From Heterodera schachtii (taxonomy: Eukaryota; Nematoda; Chromadorea; Rhabditida; Heteroderidae), in the NCBI GenBank assembly GCA_023374025.1, contig SIJG01000034.1, forward strand, positions 1,158,758-1,222,757: a stretch of 64,000 nucleotides of DNA, given 5' to 3'. The translations under genes and the position numbers were made by a program. Positions 1-11,328 of the stretch are shown here, one piece after another; the first letter of the stretch is position 1; every line of letters starts with the position of its first letter. The notes beneath the pieces are model-generated. The model did no database searches and was not told the DNA's origin. It was given only the letters and a program-made list of their open reading frames with translations.

Positions 1-248
1 GACATTTCGCTTTTCTTTTGCTTGACTTTTGTTTGACCAGAATTACGAGATTAAAATTTTAAAAAATCCCAAAATCTATTTTGAAGTTTTAGCTTTATCT
101 GCCTCAAAAAAGTTCAAAAAAGCTAAAACAAATCACTTTTGGATTCTCTCGCTTTCCATTCATTCATTTCCCAAATTCATTTTCAGTTGGTCTGCCGTGT
201 TTCTTCTGCTGGTCGGCTGTGCAAGCATTCTTTGGTTCTTTTTTGGCC
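1..248. other. Upstream flank of F-box-like copy A
   Basis: No coding exon is visible. The first 180 bases resemble 3838-4010 (shared tracts ctttTGCTTGACTTTTG, CAGAATT, and the stretch ending in CACTTTTGGAT), so this is a family-specific 5' flank that also exists as an orphan copy. It probably contains the promoter of copy A. Confidence 0.4.
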
Positions 249-1391
249 ATGTCAAAAAACGACGACGCCCTCACAAAGAAATGTGAAATAAATGCAACTA
301 AAATTCATAAAATTTTTCAATTTTTCAGTTTTATCTGCGGCGACTGTTGGCTTTTGGTGTTCGATTTTCTTGCGCCTTCTCAACTTGGCCTCGAAATTGC
401 ACTGATCAGCCGTCGATTTGACTTTTACGTGGATGAGCACTTCAAAACACGCAAATGGAAATTGAACAAACAATTGTTTATCCAATGGGACATTGAAGAA
501 AATGGCGCGAAGAAAATGCAAATTGTCAAATCCGATGGAAATCCATTGCCAATTCCGCAAAATCCGTTGCCCAACAAAGTCATCGGATTCCGAGGCATTC
601 TGATCTTGTAAAAAATAGATTAATTTGGTTAATTTTTCATCTACATTTTCTGCTTTTCAGTTACATCGATCAAAATGTCATCACATTTCTCCGCCGTTTT
701 CAGCGCTTTTTCGACGTTTGTTCAACGGATTTGTACATTACCACGGGCAATGATCGCATTTTGGACTTTGCTTTGCTCAACATTTGGCCAATGTTTCGCC
801 ATTCAATGCGTGCGATGATTTTGAATACCATCGCTTTTCGCCGTTTGCGTCAATTGGCCCCGTCACTTTTCAACGAATGTCCATCTCTTTGCGTTGTCTT
901 TTTCAATGATGCCATTCTCCCCGCTTTTCCGCCCGATGACAGTGCCAATGCGTCGGATGGTCAAACGGTGGCCAAATGGTTGTTCACGCCTCGTCCGGAT
1001 GGTCGGCCCAAGTGGCTCAGATGCTCTGTTAATTCATCGGATCAATGGCCGTCAACGATAGAACAGATTAAACCGGTGATTATCCCTTTTTAATTGATTT
1101 TCTATAATTTTTTTTGTCTCATTTTAGGCATTTTCCAATGCTTCTTCTCCGGTTGCTTTTTCCATTAACTTTCTGCTGTCTTCTCCGATTGATTCTGTTG
1201 TGCCATTTGTTATGATCAACGAAGTGACTGAGGAGAAATTGACACTGGAAATAGATGCAAATGATTGTTGGCTGAGCCGTTGTCCAATTGGATGGGATGA
1301 GAGGAAATGGCAAAATGTAAAGGATGAAATGTTTGATCGAACGAACCCAATTGACATTGTGATTGAAGATGACGGATTCGGCGACGGGTGA
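249..1391 (+). CDS. F-box-like multigene-family protein, copy A
   Basis: Exons are 249-607, 661-1075 and 1128-1391, all joined at GT-AG borders in one frame, giving 345 residues. The N-terminal part (CGDCWLLVFDFL... SRRFDFYVDEHF) has the F-box-like pattern of this family: VWxxIxxF, then LGLxxALISxRF and LVDxHF. The middle has the family motifs PLPNK, YIDxxVIxFL and AKWLFTPRPDG. The terminal exon has VPFVMINEVTEEKLTLE. F-box proteins normally bridge substrates to SCF ubiquitin ligases through Skp1; that role is inferred. The start is uncertain: ATG 249 is in frame through a possible acceptor at 326-328, and the 11-nt first exon seen in sister copies was not found. It is the most divergent copy and shows no internal break. 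Confidence 0.7.
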
Positions 1392-2418
1392 ACAATTTAA
1401 AATGTTTAATCATTTTATGAGTCCAATCAACAAATTGCTTTTGTAAACTTTGCTTTCAAATGGTACCAAAAATGTACGATTAATGGACAGAATTGATTTA
1501 AAAGTGCAATCGAATCATCGTATTTTCAGTTTTCTCGACGACGCTTCTCTCGGGCCTAATGACCACTGATCAGCAGCAGAAGAAATGAATGAATTCAATT
1601 GATTGATGCGATTATGATGACCGAAATGATTTTGGCACTGTGCCATTTAAATATTTGCCTAATTGTTTGTCTGTTTGTATTTGACCTTTGCTTGCTCGCA
1701 AATGCGTCCATATTTTTTACACTGTATTTTTTCAGCATGGAAGTTTTAAATATTCGTGACTTATTAATATTTATTCATGAAATTTCATAAATAGCAGCAA
1801 CTTGAGTCCAAAAATGGTAAAAAACAAGGCATTTAAAAATCTATGGTAAAAGTACCCGGTAAACTAGAGAAGTACCAATTGTTGATAAAATGGCTAATGA
1901 TAAAAGGGGAAAAGCTGGGGGATATTCGAGACGCAAAAAGGATGAGGAATTTGAGGTACTTTCCCTGTTTTAAGGTTCACACTAAAATTAAAAAAAAACA
2001 ACAATAAAAACGGGCAAATTCAAGAAAATTTGGATATTTGATTAAATTTTAACCGGTTTGATCAAAAAATTATTAAATAAAATTGTTTTTTACCCAAAAA
2101 ATCAAAATGCCTAAAATTTCACCTCATCGGCCAACCAAAAAAGCCCAAAATGAGGCTAATTAAAGTCACAAAAGTTTCCCCACAGAGGTGGAGGACGGAA
2201 AGGAAAAAGATTCTCTAACAAATTTGGGAAAAAACATTAAAAAATGAAAAAAAAATTTCAGAATAAAATGCCATTTTACGTTTCTTTTTTACATTTTTTG
2301 TCTGTCGGTCGATTTGTTTATTGTTTAGGAAAGAATTTTCAAAACAATTACCTATTTATTCTAATTGTGTCACCAATTAATTGTAAACCAGCAAAAGTGT
2401 GTTAATTGCAGCAAAAAA
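1392..2418. other. Intergenic, copies A to B
   Basis: AT-rich, with no convincing coding exon. A family 3'-flank signature (CACTGATCAGCAGCAGAAGAAATGAATG) lies near 1560-1590 and recurs after other copies. Nothing else is recognised. Confidence 0.4.
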
Positions 2419-3540
2419 ATGAATCGACGGTAAGGAAATTTTTAAAAATTTTACATTTTTTCCTAATTTTTCCATGTTTTTCAGTTGGATGTGCGGCGAC
2501 ATTTGGCTGAATATTCTGCCCTTCTTTGACTATGCTAAACTCGGCCTCAATTTGGCATTGCTTTCCGACCGTTTCGACATTTTGGTGGACAAACACTTTG
2601 ATGGAAAAACGGAATTTACACTTTGGCGATGTATCAGAATTGACAAAGTCGAAGGACCAAAAGCGAAACTGACTGTACAGATCCATGGCATTTTTGTGGA
2701 ATTTCCGATGCCGGACCATCCGTTGCCAAACAAAATCGTTTCCGTTTCCTTCTGATTGAGTAATTTAAACTTTGTGTTTCTTCAAGCATTTTTTATGTTT
2801 TTTCAGGTACATTGACCATTCCATCATTGAATTTCTGCGATCGAACAAGCACATTTGGGACAGAATGGGCACCCATTTGGAGTTCAATGTGCATACAACC
2901 GAAATCGAAGATGTTCAGCTAATTTGGCATGTTTTGGCCAGTGAAATTTGGCCAATTTTTGCTACCAACATTCGCCACTTGTGCTTTGACGATGGCTCTC
3001 ATTTGGACAATTTGCGTCGTCGCACTTCGCCGACACTTCTCACTGATTGCGACCAATTGATTTCAATCGATTCTTGTATTCTATGCCCCGATTGGATGGC
3101 TGACGATGGACCGAATGCTTCTGCTGGCCAAGTGTTGGCCAAATGGTTGCTAACTCCGACAAAAAATGGCCAATCGAAGCGATTGCGTTGCTCGGATTTA
3201 GATAAAATGGAAATAAATAATTGGTTCGACAATCACAAACAGGTGGGTCGACAACATGGCTATAACATTTTCTTTCACAATTTTTGCTGCTTTTATCGAC
3301 AGAGATTTTCGAGACAAAAAAAGGTGTCCCCGTTTTCCGAGAACCGCGTCGGTCCTGGCTTTTCCGACCCAAAAACTGGTCTCTAATTTTCGGCTGTTCT
3401 CCGCCAAATAATTCCTTACAGCAGCAGTTTATTTGGCTGCCATTCATATGATCCGAAAGATGATGACCAATTTGTTTTTTTTTTTGTTTAGCCATTTCGC
3501 CGTGCCACCACTTCGGTCAGCTGCGCGGAAATGAATTAAT
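2419..3540 (+). pseudogene. F-box-like family, copy B (broken)
   Basis: Microexon 2419-2429 (MNR plus two bases) has a GTAAGG donor. Exon 2 starts at 2485 (WMCGDIWLNILPFFDYAKLG...) and exon 3 runs 2807-3242 (YIDHSIIEFLRSNKHIWD...). Aligned with sister copies, a one-base deletion near 2736-2746 brings a TGA into frame before the usual donor. The terminal exon is reduced to a short remnant around 3490-3530 after an intact ttgtttag-type acceptor and runs into a stop. Copy B keeps the normal exon order but is probably not translated in full. Confidence 0.75.
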
Positions 3541-4896
3541 TATATTGGAGAAATGGCCGATCTCACCAATTGGAATTTGCTTTGATGCTCTCATTTGCTT
3601 CTCCGAAATGTTTTGTTTGATTTTTTTCGTTTGAATATACAAATATATGTGCATTTATTTGCTTGCTTTTTTTGATTATGGCCAATGAAACTGAAGATCC
3701 GAGACTTTTCTCTTCCTCCTCCTCATTCCATTTTCCATTCTCTCATTATTCTCCCTAAATTTTCCCTGTCATTTTGTTGCTGCAAATGCCTTCAGAAATT
3801 CTGTACGTTTATTATTTCCTTTTTTCTGACATTTTGTATTTCTTTTGCTTGACTTTTGACCAGAATTGGGAGATGAAAAATTCAAAATCAATTTTGAAAG
3901 ATTAGCTTTTTTTTGGGGGCTAAAACTTCACTTTTGGATCCCCTCACTTTGAGGCTTTTCCTTTTCCTAATTAATTAATTTCTAATTTCCCCAAATTCAT
4001 TTCCAAAATGAAATAAAAAATTTTTTTTTGTCATTAAATTTAAAACCAGGCTTAATTAAAAATTTGAAAAAATTAGCGACAACAATTTTGACACTGTTAA
4101 GATTTTTTCTTTCGAAGAGATAATGTGCTAGATTATAACAAATAATTATTTACATAGTACATAAAATACAATACATATAAATGGACGAATTGTGACCAAG
4201 CAAAAGTAAAATACATACAAACAAATTATACAATACAAAACATTGAATGGCAAAGTGCCAACATCATTAAAGATTTTTATGGCTTTAAAAAAAATTAATG
4301 AAGAAAAAACTTCAAAGTTTCGACCTTTTCGTTTTGTCCGTTCTGTTACACGGTTCATTTCGGAATCCCCGTTGGTCAGGGTTTTTTCAATAATTACGGG
4401 CAATCCTTTTACAGAAAGTTGGTTCTAATCCATTTCAAATTGCACGTAATTTAGGCTGCTGTCTCCGCCAAGTCAAAGCAACGAAAATGTTCTCGTCTTC
4501 CCGGGCCCAGTGATCAGCGGAAGAAGAAAAATTGTTCATTTGAGAAATGGTCGATCAAATTTTCCAAAAAAAACCCTTAAAATTTTCAAATGAAATTTCA
4601 AGAAAAGAAAATTGAAAAAAAAATTTGCATTGAGACGCAACTGGCCCGTTTCGGGGGCGGGGTGGAGGAGTGAAACTCCTTAACTACTGTATTTCCAAAT
4701 TCACTAGACAAAAAAATTAAAATAAATTGCTACAACAAAAAAAACAAGAAAATAAATGTGTATATTATAGAATGAAAGAATCAACAAAAGTATTTCTGAG
4801 AGGAAATAAGCACAACCAATTGATATCGATCATTTCTCAAATACAATTAATTAATTTATTATTTTTCGACAAATCAAAAAATGCTATTGCTGCTGC
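3541..4896. other. Intergenic with orphan family flanks
   Basis: No coding exon is supported. About 3700-3812 is an inverted copy of 5950-6040 (shared CTCCTCCTCATTCCATT and TTGCTGCAAATGCCTT). About 3838-4010 is a direct copy of the upstream flank at 1-180. About 4440-4540 resembles the 3' flanks of the F-box-like genes (ggctgctgtctccgcc, CAGTGATCAGCGGAAG). The stretch looks like flank pieces left by rearrangement or loss of copies. Confidence 0.45.
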
Positions 4897-5112
4897 TCAC
4901 CCAATGGATTTATTGAAACTCCATAGATCAAAATTGATATTGTTCAAATTGGCATTGGCACACGAATTTTCGCGGTCTTCCCATTTAATCTTGAAGTGTT
5001 CGTCCACGTAGAAGTCAAAACGATGGCTAATCAGTGCAATTTCGAGGCCGAGCTGAGAAGGCGCAAGAAAATCGAACACCAAAAGCCAACAATCGGCCGC
5101 AGATAAAGCTGA
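4897..5112 (-). pseudogene. F-box-like family, copy C: exon 2 fused to terminal exon
   Basis: Read on the minus strand, a ttttcag acceptor is followed by an exon-2 start like that of copy A, but one extra base (cggccg against cggcg) shifts the frame. FDFLAPSQLGLEIALISHRF then matches copy A closely. After DEHFKIKWED the sequence continues directly into NNINFDLWSFNKSIG-stop, which matches the C-terminal end of the family's last exon. The 3' part of exon 2, exon 3 and the start of the last exon are therefore missing. This is an internally deleted, frameshifted relic. Confidence 0.65.
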
Positions 5113-5344
5113 AAAATTGGAGAAATTTATTTACACAGCACAACGAAGTGACCGGGAAATAAAGGGGAGAATTAATGAGAAATGGAATGAGGAGGAGAAA
5201 CGAAAAAGGGCATTTTTATAAATTTGTTGTTTTCTATTAAATGAGAGCATCAAATCAAATTCCAATTTTCTTTAATCAAATTCCAATTTAGACGGTAATG
5301 AATTTCATTTAATTTATACAAGCTATTTTTTTCCATGTTTTCAG
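5113..5344. other. Short intergenic, copies C to D
   Basis: AT-rich. It contains a degraded copy of the family flank (gaggaggagaaacgaaaaagg, gcatttttata) that also appears at 5930-6065. No gene is seen. Confidence 0.35.
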
Positions 5345-5856
5345 TTGGATTTGTAGCGATGTTTGGATGGACTTTCTCCCATCTTTTAACTATGCCAACT
5401 CGGCCTCAAAATGGCACTGATTTCCGACCGTTTCGATATTTTAGTGGACAAACATTTTGATGGAAAAACGACGGAATTGACAATTCGGAGAATGATCAAA
5501 ATTGAAAAGGACGAAGGACCAAAAGCGAAACTATACATATGCCGATTGGAAGCCTGCTGTGCAATTTCCGTTCCCCGACCGTCCGCTGCCCAACAAAATT
5601 TGCTTTAATGACATTCGGATTAAGTAATTAACATTTCGTTAAATTTCTGCGTGTGTCTCATTTTGTTAATCCTTTTTCAGGTACATTGACCATTCTGTGC
5701 TCGCATTTCTCCGTTCCAACAAGCAAATTTGGGACAGAATTGGCACCAATGTTTATATGGTCAAACAAAACGGAGGATGATCAGCCAATTTGGGATGTTT
5801 TTGCCCATGAAATTTGGCCACTTTTTGCGACAAACATTCGCTCAACTCTAGTTTAA
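5345..5856 (+). pseudogene. F-box-like family, copy D (multiply frameshifted)
   Basis: Exon 2 follows a ttttcag acceptor (WICSDVWMDFLPSFNYA...), then loses one base in the AKLG segment. A second shift follows before the PFPDRPLPN motif. Exon 3 begins after another acceptor near 5681 (YIDHSVLAFLRSNKQIWD), shifts frame after the NVYMVK segment and stops at ATNIR. No terminal exon follows. At least three frame breaks plus truncation make this a clear pseudogene. Confidence 0.8.
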
Positions 5857-6206
5857 ATCTAATGAAGCTAATTTGTAAGCCTCAAAATTATTGAAAAATT
5901 TAAACGTTGAGCAAAAGAAATGTGAAAACGTCAGAAAAAAAGAAGAAATAATAAACGTACCGACTTTCGGAAGGCATTTGCAGCAACAAAATGACCGGGG
6001 AAAATATCGGAAGAATGAATGGAATGAGGAGGAGGGGAAGAAACAAGCGCATTTTTATACGAAAATATTAGCGTACATTTGAGTATCGACGCGCAAAATT
6101 CATATAAAAGGCAGAGAAAATTGACAGTTAATGTCATTGTTTGCAATCATACTTTCGACTACCTAATTAATTATAAGTGTGCTCATTTGTCAGCTAATTG
6201 CACAAA
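5857..6206. other. Upstream region of copy E
   Basis: Positions 5930-6060 carry the inverted family flank seen at 3700-3812. The remaining bases before the microexon at 6207 probably hold the promoter of copy E; no clear TATA box stands out. Confidence 0.35.
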
Positions 6207-8238
6207 ATGAACCCGACGTAACGTTTTTTTTAACTTAAAGTCTCTTAATTGAACCTAAGTTTTTTACGCATTTCAGTTGGATTTGTAATGACGTGTGGAT
6301 GGATATTCTTCTGTTTTTTCGTCGTCCTCAACTTGGTCTCAAATTGGCACCGATTTCGCCCCATTTTGATGTTTTGGTGGACGCGCATTTTGACGGGAAA
6401 AAGGAATTAACGCTTTGGAAATCGATGATAATTAGCGGCATGGACCACAATGGACGAATATTAAACGGAGCGAAACTGTTGATGGTGATCGGTGGCAAAA
6501 GTGTGGGACTTCCTTTGCCGGATCATCCGTTGCCCAACAAAATCCGCTTTACGAACCTTTGGATTCTGTAATTTTACATGAGTATTAGTGTATACATAAG
6601 CAGGACAAAACTCTTCCGCCGAAACTCCGTCAAGAAAAAATTAAAAATTTTTTTTTTCAAACTTGCGAATTTTTCAAGAAAAAATCTTTGAAAAATTTTT
6701 TCTAGAAAATTCGAAGAAAACAATCAAGAAATTTTTTCTAGCGATTTTTTCAAAATTTCATGTGAATTACTAAGTTTTTCAAAAAATTTTCCAAAAAATC
6801 GCTGGAAAATTTTATGAAAATCTTTTTTTCTTCTTCGAATTTTCTAAGAAAAAATTTTATGATTTTTTCTTGAAAAATTTTTGTTTAAAATTTTTTTGTC
6901 TCGGCGGAGTTTTGGGGTGCAACGATATTAAAGCATTTTATGTTTGTTTCTTCAGGTGCATTGACCATTCCGTGATCAAATTTCTCACTGCCAACAAGCA
7001 CATTTGGGACAGAAATGGCACCAAATTGGAATTGAAAGTGTCTGCAGACAAAACAAAGAGTGTTCAGCACATTTGGGATGTTTTGGTCCGTCAAATTTGG
7101 CCCATCTTTACGATGACGACGACGACCAACTTTCACAAATTGTCTCTTTCTTATGGCCATCATTTGGACAGTTTGCTGCGCCTCACATCGCCAACAATTC
7201 TGTCCGAACTCAACATCAATTCAATCAATGCCGACTTTATCATGTTCTCCGATGTGTTTGCTGCTGATACGGATTTTGATGGGCCAACAAATGCTGCGAC
7301 TTCTTCGGCCGGCAAAGCGTTGGCCAAATGGTTGCACACTCCGGGGAGAGATGGCCAACCGAGGCGTTTGTCTTTCTGTGAATTGAGCAAATCCGCAAAT
7401 TTTGAATGGGTCAACAATTTTAAGAAGGTCGGACGCCGCAATTTCATGAATTTTCTTTGGGTATTATGAGGCACTGAGTATGAATCAAGCCTGATTTTTA
7501 TAGGAATTTCGAACCCGAATTCGAACATTTTCGAATTCATTTTTTTGGAATTTAACTCTTTAGTCTAAAATTTGGTTTAAATGATCTTTTTATTGAAGCA
7601 CTGATGATTTTCAGTTAGTTTCCATATTTTAAATCATTTTTAGACTTAAAAAATGAAAATTCGGAACATTTGAATTTTCGACTTTATTCGGGTCCGGAGT
7701 TTGGAATTGATCGAAATGGATGTCGGATTGGTGATCAGCGACTGCGAAAAGCCTTGGAAACATGTTTTCATGGCTTTCGAAAACAATTTGTTTTTTCTGG
7801 AAAATGTTCGAGATTCGGAATTCGCCAAAAAGGAGGCTGGATTCGTTCGTACTCAGCGCCTCAAAATAACCCTAGAATCATTTTGATAGAATTTTCAGAA
7901 AATTAAAAAAAAAAATTTTTTCGGGAAGACATATTGCCCCGTGTTTTGATGGTTGAATTTAGGTTTTTGTCCGTGCCCTCACTTCTGTCAGTTACACCGT
8001 TCACTTCTATTCCCAAGTGCCAATGCCAATTGTGCCATTTGAATTGGAGAATGAGCGGACCAAAGAAAGGCTAACATTGGAGAAAAAATCGGAAATCAGC
8101 TATTTTCGTTCTTTTCTGTTGAAGCGATGCCCAATTATTGGCGGCGAGAAGAAAGATGATGGAAATTCAGCAGCCACCAATTTGAACAATAATATCCTTT
8201 TTAATTTGAATGATGGCTTCCAAAATTGCATTGGGTAA
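6207..8238 (+). CDS. F-box-like multigene-family protein, copy E (intact)
   Basis: Exons are 6207-6217, 6277-6567, 6956-7427 and 7963-8238: 1050 nt, 349 residues, all GT-AG and in frame. The first exon is only 11 nt (MNP plus two bases). The N-terminal F-box-like segment is WICNDVWMDILLFFRRPQLG...HFDVLVDAHFDG. It is followed by PLPDHPLPNKIRF, CIDHSVIKFL, IWDVLVRQIWPIF, ALAKWLHTPGRDGQP, and a terminal exon with VPFELENERTKERLTLE and KRCPIIGG. An SCF-type adaptor role is inferred from the F-box resemblance only. Intron 2 (388 nt) houses an inverted-repeat element, and intron 3 (535 nt) carries a dispersed repeat also found near 16300, 17080 and 53350. This is the best complete plus-strand member. 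Confidence 0.8.
6605..6914. repeat. Hairpin (MITE-like) element in intron 2 of copy E
   Basis: Imperfect inverted ends: CAAAACTCttCCGCCGA on the left and CGGCGGAGTTTTG on the right. The interior is almost entirely A/T with mirrored aaaaattttt tracts, so the segment can fold back on itself. Other copies have introns of about 50-60 nt here. Confidence 0.5.
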
Positions 8239-8908
8239 GTGTAAGCAAAAGCATTGAGTGATTGCTCGAGTGCCGCGGGGCCAAGCAGTGATCAGCGGAA
8301 TGAATGAATGGATTATTATTATTTGAGAAATGATCGGTCGATCCTTTTTTGGATTCATAATTGAAATTGAATTTATGCTTATATTTTCTTTTTTTATGAT
8401 GATAAATAATAAAAAGACTAAAAAAAATTCTGGGAAGGATAAGAGAATTTTAAATGGAACGGTTTTCGGGATTAAACAAATCCTTTTTTTCAGAATTTAT
8501 CCGGCTCAAAAATTTTGACCAGCATCCGTCCATTGTTTAAAAAGAAATCAGTATACCCTTGCTTGGAAAGTTAAGCCCATTAGAAGGAGCATAATTTGTG
8601 AATATACCGCTTTTTTGTTTTGTAAAAGTCAGAAATCAAATCCATTTAATCACTATTCATTTTTAATAACAATGATTATCACTAGAGTTGGTCGGGACCG
8701 GGACTGAAAAAAAACGGGTACAACTGAGTACCCAGTCCCGGTTTTGACAAATTTTGACCGGGAAATTCCCGGGTTTCCAGCCAAAAAGTCCCGGTTTTTC
8801 AACCCAAAAATTCCCGATCCCGGTGTTTGTCAAAATTCCCGGTCCCGACCAACCCTATTTGTAAGTCTAATTTATGCTCTCCATTAATTTATCCGATACT
8901 TTGTGCTT
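8239..8908. other. Intergenic between copy E and the coiled-coil gene
   Basis: Holds the family 3' flank at about 8260-8340 (cagtgatcagcggaatgaatgaatgg) and the short inverted-repeat element at 8693-8856. No coding exon is seen. Confidence 0.4.
8693..8856. repeat. Short TIR element, TAGAGTTGGTCGGGACCGGGA ends
   Basis: The 164-bp segment begins TAGAGTTGGTCGGGACCGGG and ends in its near-exact inverse, with gggaccgg/cccggt motifs repeated inside. End type and size match the element at 54035-54470, but no target duplication is visible, so it is an older copy. Confidence 0.55.
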
Positions 8909-10056
8909 TCATTTTCTCCCATTTTCATTTTTGCTCTTTTTCTCATCACCGTTTGCATTTTCTGCTGCCATTTTTGATATCATTTGCTGTTTCTCCTCAT
9001 TTTTCTGCTGCTTCTCCAATTCACGGATTCTCTCCAAAATTGTGTTGAATTGCTCAGCAGTAACTAAACAAAAATAATTAATAAAAATTGTTCAAAAATA
9101 CAGTATAAGGGCTAAAGACCTTTTTACAGTATCTTTTCAGTTTTACCGTATTTTCCTTCTTTTTCCTTTTGTTGTTCTTTTTCCAATTTGACCACTTTCG
9201 CCTGCAGTGCATTTATCTCTGTCATCATTTCCTGCTGCTTTAGCTTTTCTTGAAGTGCCTTCTAAAATCAAAATTTCAGTGAAATCGAAAACTAAACTTT
9301 TACGCGTTAATGAGTTTCAAATTAATAATTTTCCTATTATTAAAGCATGCTTTTAATTTTAATTCAATTTTTTGCTTAGCTTTTGAAGGCCGGTGACAAA
9401 ATTGAATAAATGTTAAATTAAATAATCGGTGTTACTAAAAAAAGGAGTTTTTTAAATTTTATAAAAGTCAAAAGGCGACTAAAAATTTGAATTCTCGACT
9501 TTTGTCGACTTTGGATTAGGGATTGGTCAATTGGAAATGTCCGATTCGTTATAATCGAACCCAAAATCCTATGACAAATTTTTGAAATTGATAAACTTGT
9601 AATTAATTTTATAATTGTTATTCCTCTGTTTATCAACTCACATTTTCAAATTCCAATTTGGCAATCGTTTGTATGTGCTTCGCCTCCTTCAATTCCATCT
9701 CCATTTTTACAAACTTTTCACAAAATTCCTATAAAACAATAAATTAATATAAATATATTTTATTTATGAAATAAATTTCGAGAAAGTATTCATAGATTTG
9801 TGATTTTTTCTAACTTTGATTTGTTGTCGATCAGCAAATTGTTCAGTGTTTGACGTAAAACTCGCCGGCACATCTTTCCCAATTCGGAATTCGTCATCAT
9901 CATCATCTACTTAATTTTGAATAATTAAAAATTATAATTTTATTATATTTAATTTCATTCAGAAATTATTATTAAACAATTTATTCCCTTTTCCTCGTTA
10001 CCATGATTTGTAGATGTAAATAAATAATCATTTGCTGAATCTGCCGACATTGACAT
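8909..10056 (-). CDS. Acidic coiled-coil protein, five exons, unknown function
   Basis: Minus-strand exons are 10002-10056, 9815-9906, 9642-9728, 9147-9261 and 8909-9063. All borders are GT-AG, the phases agree and the total is 504 nt (167 residues). Residues 1-18 are MSMSADSANDYLF...; a run of five Asp follows at the exon 2 start (DDDDDEFRIGKDVPASF). Exons 3-5 are heptad-rich: KMEMELKEAKHIQTIAKLE, KALQEKLKQQEMMTEINALQ, FNTILERIRELEKQQK. They form a nearly continuous coiled coil that ends in a charged tail. There is no signal peptide or membrane segment. The exons are too small and AT-rich to stand out as single long ORFs. I do not recognise a family. Confidence 0.65.
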
Positions 10057-10666
10057 TTTTCAATTTAAAATCTTAAAATATTTTATTAGGCTGTATCATC
10101 GGACCGAAAAACTAAATAATGAGTGTATTAAACAAATGAAAGAGGAAAGGATGAATGACCATTAATTGCTTTAATTGGCATTTAAGGGGATCAATAATGT
10201 AAATGACTTTAAGGCAAAATAATGACCCAAAAATGGGTGAAGGGAAAAAGTATTTGAATTTTTCTATGATGAAAACTTGTAATTATTAGGGTGGGAATTT
10301 AAGTCAAATGACCTTTTTTGCTGACTCTAAATGACCTTAAAATGACTTCAAAAGTGTTCTACACTTTGTTTGAAGCTTCTAAGTTACATTTTTTGTGACT
10401 TTTTTTTGACTTTTTTACACTTTTTGAGATTTTTATGACTTTTTTACGTTTTTGTAATTTTTTTCATGACTTTTTACACATTTTAAGGCAAAATTTGACT
10501 TTTTGTCATGATAATTCTGAAAAATATTATTATAAAATTCAACAAAATTATCGAGGATGATTAGTAGGGCGAGGATTTTTAGTGGCAAAAAATCCCAAAA
10601 TGATTTGAGAAATTTAAAAGGAGTCGTGCAGCAAATTCTAATAACAAATTAAATATTGAACCAATT

Positions 10667-10790
10667 TTAATCAAAATATGCTCCGTTATCCTCCACAATC
10701 TTCTCCCATTTTTGAGATTTTAAAAATGATCTTCGATTAAATTCAATGTAGTTAGACTCAAATAAACTGATCGGTCTACTTAAGGAAGTG
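10667..10790 (-). pseudogene. Mariner-like transposase C-terminal remnant
   Basis: Minus-strand reading ends in SQKWEKIVEDNGAYFD-stop, which fits the conserved tail of mariner-family transposases (RWEKVVxxNGxYF type). Upstream residues SNYIEFNRRSFLK are in the same frame, but no catalytic DDD/E segment is seen. A fragment only. Confidence 0.5.
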
Positions 10791-11040
10791 GCCAAATTCA
10801 ACCACTGATTTCATGGCCAAGAAAAGGCTAAAGGTACAAAATAAATTATGGTTTTGTAGAGCAAAGTTGGGACTATCTGACAAGCTGAAAAAGAGCCACC
10901 AAGACCGACGGGTTATTTTTTAAAGTTGTCCTGTCTGAAAATGGGTGCTCAAAAGTGCCAAGATTCAGCACCCACTTTGTACAACATTGTTCTGAAAGGA
11001 CCTAATAAAATGAAATTGATATTTTCATGGGCAAACCAAA

Positions 11041-11188
11041 CCCGGAGAATCCGAATATCGCCTCAGATTTAGTCAGTTGCTGTTCTATGACCCTGTACTG
11101 CTTCAACTTCTTGTCAACGACATGGAGCAGTACAATGCCAGAGAAAATTCAGAGACCAAATCTGAGGCCAGATTTGGATTCTCCGGAC
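11041..11188. repeat. Inverted repeat upstream of copy F
   Basis: CCGGAGAATCCGAATATCGC near 11043 is mirrored, with a few mismatches, by the segment ending GGATTCTCCGG near 11186. The arms are about 28 nt with about 90 nt between them. This is probably the relic of a small DNA element. Confidence 0.45.
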
Positions 11189-11328
11189 TTTATTTGGCTA
11201 TAAAAACTGCTTTTAATAAATTTCCAACTGATCAAAGCAAAGTTTTGACCCGTACAATAAAAATGATCGGGTTTTGATTTTTGAGGGCTCTATTCAAAAA
11301 TGTCGTTTTAAGTTTTTGGCGAACTCAG

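Larger units (their letters stand above)
10057..11328. other. Intergenic with transposon remnants
   Basis: About 10290-10500 is a degenerate run of tgactttttt motifs on the plus strand. A mariner-like transposase tail (10667-10790, minus) and an inverted repeat (11041-11188) follow. The microexon expected upstream of copy F was not found here. Confidence 0.4.
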
